DNA from: Filosporella fistucella
Lineage: Eukaryota; Ascomycota; Leotiomycetes; Helotiales
Direction: 5' to 3'
Length of the DNA: 64,000 nt
Assembly: GCA_030077755.1 (NCBI GenBank)
Contig: JAQJZZ010000010.1
Span: forward strand, 5,332,001-5,396,000
Shown in pieces: positions 21,101-30,100 of the stretch (its first letter is position 1; the number at the start of each line of letters is the position of its first letter). The notes under the pieces are model-generated. The model was not told the origin of the DNA. It saw only the letters and a program-made list of their open reading frames with translations, and did not search any database. The position numbers were made by a program, and so were the translations under genes.

Positions 21101-24100
21101 AACACAACCCTGAAGTAGATTGTTTTACAGTCGATGATGCTTGATGAAGGTCTGATGAGGTCTGCAGCCGGCAGAGTGACGGGGGTTTGATGAAGTGGAG
21201 GAGATGCTTGAAAAGAGTGAAGATTGGTAGAAGTGAGATTCAGATGAGGTTGAGCTCAGAAACCCGAATCCAGAGGAAGGAACCCTCATTGCAGATGTAG
21301 ACCCCGCATGCAGCTGCGTTGAATTGCTATGCTGAGGAAGGAGCAGCTCCCCGCAGCTGAGTGTTTGGCGAGCAGCCATGTGAGGAAAGAGCGTCTCCCG
21401 CACTCCCAAATTTGACGGCCGGAAATGCAAGATAAAATTAAATTTGATAAGGACAATTGCACTTTAGAGTCCATCCGTCGCTTGAGGTGGGAAGAATTGA
21501 GAACTAGGAATTTAACTTACGAGGAGATCTCCCGAATAGCACACTGTTCCTTCAACAACACCTCCAGCCTTGTGAACAGCGTTGATACCAACCTCAAGTT
21601 GGTCGATGTCATTCAAAGCATCAAAGACACGGAAAATATCAACACCGTGCTTCTTGGCTTGCTCCACGAAGTGATAAATTGCATTATCTACTCAACGTTA
21701 GCTACCTGGGTACGGTATAACAAAAACGTAAGCTTTTAGGAATTCACTCACCAGGAAGGGAAGAGTACGCAACACCATTGGCACCACGGAGGAGCATTTG
21801 GAATGGGATGTTGGGGATCAACTTTCTCATCTTTCGGAGTCTGTCCCAAGGATCCTCATAGAGGAAACGCATAGCGACATCGAAAGTTGCTCCACCCCAG
21901 CACTCGAGACTGTAAAGGTTGCTGTATGCGTGGCTGGTCTCCTTGGCAATGTTCAGAAGATCAACTGTTCGGACACGAGTAGCCAAGAGAGATTGATGAG
22001 CATCACGCCAAGTTGTGTCCATAAGGAGACAACCCTTGTTAGCTCTGACTGCCTTAGCGAAAGCTTCTGGGCCTTTCTCGACAATGATGTTTCTCCATCC
22101 AGTCTTGCATGGCTCAGTGGTATCAATCTTTTTGCCGGCATCATCAAAGAGCTCTGGCATAATAATGTCGCCCTTGAATTTGGGTTCACCAATTTGTCCC
22201 TTGATACTACTGCCATTGACGGCAACATCGCCGAGATAGGCAAGCTAACGAATAGTTAATAAAGGAAGCCGAGCGGATACAATTTGACTTACGAGTTTTT
22301 GTGCTCTGTTTTGAGAGCCAACCAAATCGAACAGTTCAGGGGTATCATCGATAAAGGTTGTCCAGCAAGTTCCCTCAATGAAAGTAGGGTGGGTGAGAAG
22401 AGATGCTAAGAAGGGGATGTTGGTCTTGACACCACGGATACGGAACTCGACTAATGCACGAAGCATCTTGCGTCGGACAATCTCGTAGGTAGAACCATGG
22501 CAAGTACATTTTACCAACATGGAATCGTAACTTGTATAAAGTCAGTACGGACTTGAATCTGTGAGGCACAAGTCGAGTAACTGTTGAGCATTGAAGTGGT
22601 TGTGAGTGTTCAGCAGCTGCCTCATATCCATACCCTTGCCAAATGTGTGATAAGTCGATTGACTTTGGGATGGAAAATAAAATCCAGGCAGCTGCTGAAC
22701 ATTCAAAATAATTGAATTGTCCATCCGCTACCCAGACTTCATCTCTTTGCAGAATGTACGGGAATATTTGACTTACTGAGGAGTGATGAGTGCACCTGCG
22801 AATCCATTACCACCGTCCAAACGAACTCCGTTACCACCAGCAGAACGGTACACCTCAATCTTTCCAGTATCTGGCTGGAATCCCTTGGCAGGATCCTCTG
22901 TAGTGATACGACATTGGATCGCGAATCCTCTGGTGGAGATACGATCTTGAGTAAGGCCAAGCTGAGCCAAGGTTGCACCAGCAGCAATCTGTATTTGTGC
23001 CGCAATGATATCAATGCCTGTGATCTCTTCAGTGATCGTATGCTCGACTTGAATACGAGGATTGATCTCAATGAAGTAGTATCGGTTCTTCTGATCAACC
23101 AAGAACTCCGCAGTTCCTGCATTGCGGTAGTTGACAGACTTGGCCAGTTTCACAGCGTCGTTTAAAAGGTTGTCTCTGACTTCTTGTGGTAAATCCTTGG
23201 CAGGTGCCAATTCAACCACCTTTTGATGTCTACGTTGGACAGAGCAATCACGCTCGTACAAGTGGACAATATTGCCATGGTTGTCTCCCAAGAGTTGAAC
23301 CTCAATGTGCTTGGGTTTATCGAGGAATCTCTCAACGAAAACTGTGCCGTTTCCGAAAGCAGATTTGGCCTCAGATGTGGCTCTCTGGAAAGAATCTTCC
23401 AAGTCCTCTTGCTTTCGCACAACTCTCATACCACGGCCACCACCTCCAAAGGCTGCCTTAATTATAATCGGGAATCCATATTCATCAGTAAACTTCTTGA
23501 CATCTTCGAATTTGTCCACAGCTCCCTCAGTTCCTGGGACGACTGGTACATTCGCCTTTATAGCAATTGCTCTGGCAGAGACTTTATCACCGAGGGCATC
23601 GATAACTTCGGGTGACGGACCGACGAACTAAGACTTAGATTAGTTTATGCCTAGCTTATGGTGTGCGAATAGACATACGATAAGACCAGCTTTCTCAACT
23701 TTCCGGGCGAAATCAGCGTTCTCTGAGAGGAACCCATAACCTAGAAGAATTAATTGTGTCTTCTGCGAGGTTGAATATTCTCATACCAGGGTGAATCATT
23801 TGTACGCCATGTTGCAGAGCGATCTTGATGATCTCGTCGCCCGCCAAGTAAGCCCCAACTGGTGTGTATTGACCGCGTTTTCCGATAACGTATGCTTCAT
23901 CGGCCTCTAAATTGGCAATGGAAATCAGTAAATGGTCTAAGCTTTTGAGGGAATTAAATGGCATAAAAAGTACTGACTCTGCCTGTGCATGCTGAGTCGG
24001 TCCTCATAACTGGAGCTACGTTAGCCTCTTCTCCTGCAGATGCGCCAATTCCAGCGTGTACCTGAAAACTGCGACCGTCTGTAGCGAAAGCTCATGAGCC

Positions 24101-24533
24101 TAGTTACGAGTCAGCATATGCATGATTCCCACAAGCTTGTAGGGTGGATTTCTTGGGGGTGTAACTCACTGTTCGGAAAATCTAGATATCGCTCAAGTCA
24201 GCAAGCTCAATTACCCCGCCAAGGTGGAGTACATACACGAATAGCTACACAACATCAGTATTTGACCTAACACAACAGGATTGAAGGAAGTGAACTTACG
24301 AATTTCTCCTCGATTGGCCACTGTAGTTTAACAAGATATCGTCAGCTTATACAGTCCCCGTTTAAGCTTCAATTGAGCATGAATGTGATCAGGGAGTACC
24401 CACCGAGGATCTTCTTCAATTGCATGATGCTTGAATTGGCACGGATGCGATGGATGGTTTGGGACTGTTGGGTGTCCTTCCCCTCCTCGAAAACCTCGCT
24501 GTAGGCGCCATTGGGACCATGATCTTCAGCCAT
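18191..24533 (-). CDS. PYC: Pyruvate carboxylase (biotin-dependent)
   Basis: It converts pyruvate, bicarbonate and ATP to oxaloacetate, the main anaplerotic step. I trace 16 exons from 24533 to TAA at 18191, about 1190 residues. Biotin carboxylase: [42 protein letters not shown] and [13 protein letters not shown]. Carboxyltransferase: [28 protein letters not shown] and HVHTHD metal ligands. The biotin domain has SAMKM, with the biotinyl-Lys codon at 18357-18355, directly before an intron. Oddities: a run of tiny 5' exons (21, 8, 12, 38 and 32 nt; 24320-24300, 24244-24237, 24181-24170 and on), a GC-AG intron at 19253-19308, an intron with a 20-bp inverted repeat (22531-22776), and a 1773-bp intron (19748-21520) between GDLL and NPKKKY that carries a nuclease gene. 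All other junctions keep frame. Confidence 0.95.
19971..19984. repeat. TTGGACAGCGTCCA motif, 3' copy
   Basis: TTGGAC and GTCCAA arms around AGC, here ending in T; identical over 14 bases to the copy at 21059-21072. It lies 40 bp downstream of the nuclease stop codon. Confidence 0.7.
20024..21094 (-). CDS. GIY-YIG nuclease with two U1-type zinc fingers, nested in a PYC intron
   Basis: This is a single-exon 356-residue ORF in the same orientation as its host gene. The GIY-YIG core is intact: W-GVY at 87-90, YIG at 104-106, Arg-containing helix TRIGQY near 117-122, RYVRDAL at 130-136, and the likely catalytic Glu in LLTIEAAF (E170). Two C2H2 fingers of C-x2-C-x12-H-x5-H type follow (C270, C273, H286, H292 and C323, C326, H339, H345), linked by a basic region (AAKRKREKA). 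The N-terminal 80 residues include a hydrophobic stretch. This arrangement, a nuclease head plus DNA-binding tail, is that of homing endonucleases such as I-TevI, though the fingers differ. Alternatives are a domesticated DNA-repair nuclease or a fragment of a larger transposon; no reverse transcriptase is nearby. It is homologous to the ORF at 28412-29506. Confidence 0.88.
   Translation of the reverse strand: MDTVPFFLDAVQFTIWLCWTCLTLAPACMKNPVFASILSTREALGQIIINQGPQFKFAPGLLDVLQSKMPPGISYFKSLPSNFSKIWGVYVLVLEKDGRRPKLYIGCSTEKRSGTSTRIGQYKRGENYPRYVRDALNDGFVIVHMGLLCWLPLPPASLRVQLRALLLTIEAAFTQYFWVLKNRSTSYGYQNLCPWGADTLEYDGCCGHLSLLEKIHESDQTLTPEEMDAIESERRLKNSRRDAVTRGPVRTASAAKRKREKALAESRFSCSLCNVSFGANNQLENHKRTQKHKDNAAGITRVVKNPIAKERLSRNLSARRYYCSVCDYAAKTQQKLNSHLKTPKHANAVALAKSGS
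20791..20804. repeat. TTGGACGGCGTCCA motif, internal copy
   Basis: It differs by one base from the copies at 19971 and 21059. It lies within the nuclease reading frame, in the segment between GVY and YIG. Confidence 0.6.
21059..21073. repeat. TTGGACAGCGTCCAA motif, 5' copy
   Basis: Inverted arms TTGGAC/GTCCAA around AGC. It lies within the first codons of the nuclease gene (start 21094). Confidence 0.7.
22531..22776 (-). repeat. PYC intron with a 20-bp inverted repeat
   Basis: The intron of 246 bp contains inverted arms at 22603-22622 and 22686-22705; the inner 15 bases (GTTCAGCAGCTGCCT) pair perfectly and the outer five have one mismatch, with a 63-nt loop. This would form a stable hairpin in the pre-mRNA, or it marks a small MITE-like insertion. 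The flanking exons join ALITPH to YDSMLVKC correctly. Confidence 0.75.
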
Positions 24534-25050
24534 AATTGCGTTGAGAATTGTTTGTTGCAGAGGAAAACAACAGGAACAACAGCAGAGCTCTCGATTATTA
24601 TGGATCGGGGGAGTTAGGAGCTATGCTGCTTTGGAGGAGCTACAGCCGAGCTACCGATGAAAAGCGTTGGAGGGGTTCGGCGAGCTTTGCAGCAACGGAG
24701 CAGAGGGGTTGGAGGGTAGGAGGTTCACGGAATCGATGTGTTGCAGCACCGGAATCAATTCGATGTGAGGTGTGAGAGGTAAAGATGATATGATTGAAAA
24801 GAAAGGAAAGGGTGAATTGGAAGGTTGCGAGGGAGTGCGGGGGTTTTGTTGAATTCTGCTCGGCTTTTATGATGCGCTTTGGGTGTGGAATTGTTTGGAT
24901 GTGATCCCATCTAGGTTTGGCATGGGCTGGGAAGGGGGAAGGGAGGAAGGTCTAGTCTGGCTTGTGTGTATGGAAATTATATTGCCCAGGGGAGTAAGGC
25001 ACGGTATGCATAGGTAGAGTTCACAGTACCAATTTGGTAGGGGAGCTTTA

Positions 25051-25086
<36 letters not shown>
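25051..25086. repeat. TCCTGC hexanucleotide repeat, six units
   Basis: Six perfect TCCTGC units are followed by TCC-rich variants to about 25098; about 520 bp upstream of the PYC start. Confidence 0.9.
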
Positions 25087-25090
<4 letters not shown>

Positions 25091-26292
25091 CCTCCTACTA
25101 CTCTACTACTTCACTTTCACCTTGAGTCTTGGGTCACAGGCAGTAGTAGCGTTGTTGTGTAGCGTCCTTCGTACGGCAAGGTAGGCAAGGTGAGGTAGTG
25201 TAGTGGGGTGAAATCCGTGCTTGTTTGCGGTTACTATTGCTATTGCTTGTGCGTACCATTACTCGAATGCTGTTACTGTTCCGCCGAGAGATTCACAGGA
25301 AGGGCTTCCAAGACGTTGTTTAGAATTGTCCCCGCCAATGAGGTCACAGCGATATAGAATAAAACTAATGTTGGATCGGCCCAAGATCTGAGCCCTGTCT
25401 GACTATACACGTCCCATGTCCCATACAAACTAACTGGACTCCACCGCCCTGGGTATTTGGAGGGAATCCTTACCTGTCCCTCTAGGCTCTTGTTTCTACC
25501 GTGCCGTACGTATGCAACAATACCACCAGATCTGACGGATAAAAAGATTCTGCACTGCAGGAAGTGGAAAAACATGACCCAGTCAAGTTTCAACGAGGTA
25601 GCGAGTGCAGTGGAGCCAGGGGAGAATGCAGAGTCAGGTTCAGGTTGGAGATTCAAGTTGATCTTGATATGTTCGGTTGGATTGTCATATCTAGGTTCAG
25701 TGTCAGGATCAGGTGTAGGCTGGCAGGCTGGCTCAGGTTCATGTTCCCCCACGATAAGCCCACCGAGAAGCTATGACATAAGTGAAGCTCAACACAGAAA
25801 GGCCCGAACGGCTGGTTATCAACCACCAGCAGATCACTGGCGGTAAGGTATGCGATGCCATGCTCTAAACAATCACACCCTAGCTTTTTCTAGCCGTGGA
25901 GATACGTAGTATCCATCCTCAATTTGTCCACTTGACTGCACATAGGAACTTGCACACACCTAGGTAGGGTAGGGTAGGTAAGTAACAGCAGCAACGACAA
26001 CAACAAATTTCTGCCATGGCATCACTCATTATCCCACCACCTGATACCAACAAATGGAACTGCAAATAGAACAGAAAATGCAAATCTTGCCACTGCGTTG
26101 CTTGTGAAAGTTTCTCCCTGCAGGGTCCCGTTCGGGAGAGTCACAGCCAAGAGTCACAGTTGCAGCCAAGTGCTAAGCTGTTTAACGCCAGGACCTCTGA
26201 ATGAGATATTTTTTCTATTTTTTCCTGTTACTCAGGTGGACCGCAAAGAATGGAAAAGAACAAGAACTAGACTGCCGGACTGACAGACTGGC

Positions 26293-26312
26293 CCTGTCCT
26301 GTCCTGTCCTGT
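26293..26312. repeat. CCTGT pentanucleotide repeat, four units
   Basis: Four perfect CCTGT units in intergenic DNA. Confidence 0.85.
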
Positions 26313-27179
26313 CTGAGGCGGCCTCGTCTTTTCGCCATTTTCACCCCCGACGCCGAACTCGGCTGCCCACTGCAAAGCAAGCAAGGGTGACGACAACGAG
26401 GCTGATAGACGAGGGGGGCACGAGTAGCTGGTGGAGGGGCAGAAATCGAAAACAATCAACGCATCTCGCGGCATCACCGACTCTAGCCGTGCAAAAGAAA
26501 CAATTTCTCCAGGTGGCATGGAGCCAAAATTAATTGCTGATCAGCGATGACTCTGCTGGGGAAACATGGTGGCGTCTGTCGAAAGACTTGTCACCCCATC
26601 TGTGGTCTTCAAGTCACCCCGCATTCTGATCCCGAAGATATATTTCCTTTTGCTCATGGCGCACCAAAGTCAGGCCAGCGCAGAAATCATGCACTTGGAA
26701 AAACGCCAGTGATGAGAATTTTATATACCATATAAACATGTGTGGGAGATCAATGTCACTGATTCAAGTCTGCCAAGACATGAGGCATATCCCCAAGGAG
26801 GTGGTCTTCGTCGTATCCAGTCACGGCAATTCACAACGAAATGTGTACCTTTTACCAAGTACACGGGCTGAAACATCTAGAGACTTGCACCCAAACCACA
26901 CAAGACAATCATGCAGATGTAAAAAGGCTTTTGTCAAAATACATCGAAGAATCTAGTAACCTAGCAAAGCAAACCAAGAACGCTCCTATCAGTTACAGGC
27001 GTGCCTCCATGAGTGGTGGACCAACAAGGAAACCACCCAAATGCATCTCGGCATACAAATACAGTCATGATGAGATATCCGAGACTCACTCCCATGGAAT
27101 AACCCCCGCTGTAGAAATCAAAAATGGTACATCCAGATGCCCCGTCATTATGTATATCGGTACTCATCTACAGACCATT

Positions 27180-30100
27180 TCAGAATCCCGAATACCCAGT
27201 TGGCTGAGGCGCAAATCCGTTGGTTTGAGCGAATGGAGCTGGTGATTGACGTCCAGCAGGACCAGCCGTAATCATCAGTCTGTTTCCACCAAGAATCGGA
27301 GCTTCATTTTCATCCTTCTCCTGTGATTTCTCACGGGATTTCCGCTCCTCATTATCCTTTACCAACGTCGAAATCACAGAGCTTTGTTGAGCAAGGTAAT
27401 TGATCATGAATGGCATAGTGAAATCGGTCAGGCCGTGACGCCATGAGATTTCCATGACCACGTGAACTGGGATCAAATCGTAGCAAGCGTAAAGCATACC
27501 AACATAGCATTCGCGGCTGCCAATATCGACGAACTAAATGCGATGTTAGTCCTACCCATTGTTAGGATGATTTTGCAACTTACGTATCTAAGGAGTTCTT
27601 CAACAACATCTGATTTGCTGGACATGGCTGCAGTTTCGATGGCATCTTTGAACAACTTGTCTTGCTTGGACAGCGCAATGGATTTCTCCCATCTCTTGTT
27701 CTTACGGTAGATGGCAGCGGCAATCTGGCGGAAGAAGACAAGATCATGACGCTCGAGTCGTTGAGCCAACTCGACAGGATCATAATTGTCGTAATTCTCG
27801 ACAGAGTCACGAAGAGTCTTGTAGTCCTCCTCCTCGATCAACAAATCGTTGATAGCGCTGTTGACGATCTTCTTGTTTTGTGTCTGAACATTCAGAAGGA
27901 ATGGCTTGATCAGTGGGATGTTATCGGATTTCTCGAACATCTTGACGACACGATTGACGTCAATTCGAGGGGTCAAAGCTTGAAGGAGATCAGTCAGGAG
28001 CGATGGCTGCTCTTGGAGGTAAAAATTGAGGGCACGGTAATAGATCTCCAGATTAGCGACCTTGACGATAATGTCCTTGAAGGAGTGGTGCTCCCAGGCA
28101 TCAGCAGCACGCTCCATCATGGCAAGAGCAGCATTGTCCCATTCATCATAATGACAGTAGAGGAAAACCAACTCGGGCCAGAGATGGGCATCTTCGGTGG
28201 CACGAATCATCTTAGGAATGTTTGAGCGACCCCAAAACAGTCTCAGATGCTCCATGACTCGATCAGGATGGTACTTGGAAAGAGCAATACCTAGTTCAGT
28301 GAAAATTCCCATGTGGCAACCTAGAAATGTTGATGTTAGAATGTTCGAGAGAGATGTTTTCGACAGAAGGAAAAATGGTGCAAAGTGGTGTTGAAGATTG
28401 TGTGAGACCAGCTATGAGCCAGCCTCAGCCACCCTCTTGAGGTGTCTGGTTGTCTTCAGGTGCTTCGAAAGACCTGATGGTGCTCCACAGGCAACATCGC
28501 AGGTGCTGCAGTAGAACTTCTTCGAAGCAACTACAGCAAGGTAGCGTTGCTGCTCCTCAGGCTTCTGAACAGCTCTGCGTGGTTTGGCATTGCGAACACC
28601 GGAGACTTTTGCGATGTGTGAGGCTCTGGTTTCGTGCCTGGTGAGTGCGAATCTGCTGTGGAAGGAGAGTTTGCAGGGCTCGCAAGACCATTTCTTCGAT
28701 GCTTTGACCTTCTCGTTGCTTTTCTTGAGCTGTGCATTCTTCCTTTGACGCCAGCCCTCAAAGTCTTGGGCATTGCGTCGAGCATAGTAGCGCTGACGAA
28801 TCTCCTTGTCTTGAATTGCGCGTCTAACCTCCATTTGTGCCTGTTTAGCAGCAATCTGTTCAGCAGTGAGACCATCCTCCTCGCCACAGACCATCTCTGC
28901 AATGGCAGCATGAGAGCAGCAGCCATCATATTGGACGCTGTCTAAATCCCATGATAGCAATGAAGGCATAGCATAGGTTTTCGTGCGGGACACCATAGAC
29001 CAGAACGCTAGTGAGAAGGTGGTTTCGAGAAGTATCATAAGGCAGCGCATAGAGAACCTTGATAAAGGAGGCGGGCGAGGTGTCCAGCACAGAATACCCT
29101 TATGTGTGATCGTATAGCCTCCAAGGACAGCATTTCGGACATAGCGAGGCATGCGGTGGACGTGATTGTAATCTCTCATCCTAGCATACATTGCCTGAAC
29201 CGATGATCCGGTTCCGGACCCGATGTAAACTCGTGGACGACATCCAGATTTCTCGAGAACGATGATGTAGACGCCCCAGAGACCATAACATTGCGTAGGT
29301 AAGGTCTTAAACCATTTGATTGTTGGAGGTATTGGAGCAAGGAATATGTCCAGAAGACCATCAGCGAAGGTGATATCCGAGAGATGCTTCTCCATGATTA
29401 CCATAGTGGTGAAGATCATGTCATGCACAGGATTTTTGAGGTCATTTTTGCATAGGGTCAAGAGACCCCAGCAGAGGAAGAGCATGAACTCGTGGATGGT
29501 GGCCATGATGAATGGACAGTGTCCAATCTGCTGTCGTACGAATCGACCACGTCGATTCGTGTATGATGCAGAGGTTCGCTACAGTAAGCATGCGTATCGA
29601 TGATTGCAGCTGCTGTACCGTGAAGAGATAGGTTGCTTGCTTGCACCAGTGTTGAAACCGAAGTAGAATCGTGGACAGCACGCGCACCTCTTGAGTGTGA
29701 TGAGGTATACACTACAAGAATTGATGCTTTGCGTATCAAAGTTCTTAATGCAGTGGGTTGCTGATGGTAGCGTAAAGAGTGTGGCCTCCAGCAGGTTGGC
29801 AGCACGGAGGTGTTTGGGAGATGTTGAGAGAAGGTCGAAAATTTCTCGAGATCGCGTCTTAAGGAACTACCTTGAGAGCAGGAAGGAGCCATTGTGCTCA
29901 TTGTGTGATGGTGAGGTGAAATGGGAAGGAGCAGCATGTCTGGGAGGGGGGGAAGGGGGAGGGGGAAGGGCCAAGACTAAGAAAGGAAGGAACTCTGGAT
30001 ACAAGTCAGTATGAGGCTCTGCCGAAGCCGAACATGTCCCGAATCATCGGAAACTATTCGCATCTTGTTCAGGATAAGTACTTACCACGTTCAAGACCAA

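Larger units (their letters stand above)
19748..21520 (-). mobile_element. Long spliceosomal intron of PYC housing a GIY-YIG nuclease gene (putative homing element)
   Basis: The donor GTAAGT (21520) and acceptor CTTAG (to 19748), with a TACTAAT branch-like site 16 bases upstream of the acceptor, join VCYSGDLL to NPKKKYNL. The junction matches the family without gain or loss. The intron is more than seven times longer than any other in this gene. About 425 bp precede and 276 bp follow the nuclease ORF, enough for its own promoter and terminator. The near-palindrome TTGGACRGCGTCCA occurs three times inside it (19971, 20791, 21059). That it is mobile is inference. Confidence 0.7.
24534..27179. 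other. 2.6 kb intergenic region upstream of PYC, downstream of CHC1
   Basis: It contains the PYC promoter and the CHC1 3' flank. Simple repeats are seen at 25051-25086 and 26293-26312, with TCAGGT-rich runs near 25630-25745. Open frames here (for example 25273-25752 minus) follow the repeat composition and lack domains, so none is called. Confidence 0.5.
28321..30085 (-). mobile_element. Long spliceosomal intron of CHC1 housing a second GIY-YIG nuclease gene (putative homing element)
   Basis: The donor GTAAGT at 30085 and acceptor TTTCTAG at 28321 bound 1765 bp, against 45-120 bp for the other CHC1 introns. The nuclease ORF lies in the sense direction with 579 bp before it and only 91 bp after it. 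A G-rich (C-rich on the sense strand) tract at 29940-29970 could mark its own promoter. The insertion point is inside the highly conserved GLGLER-HMG segment. Mobility is inference from the analogous PYC intron. Confidence 0.7.

Noticed and set aside
25273..25752. A 159-codon minus-strand frame with Pro/Glu/Asp-rich start
   Set aside because: Its N-terminal part is generated by a TCAGGT-type repeat and there is no domain.
29458..29937. A 159-codon frame upstream of the CHC1-intron nuclease, possibly a first exon
   Set aside because: It is in another frame from the nuclease, has no domain, and no good splice pair links it in frame; the nuclease ATG at 29506 already matches its homolog's start.
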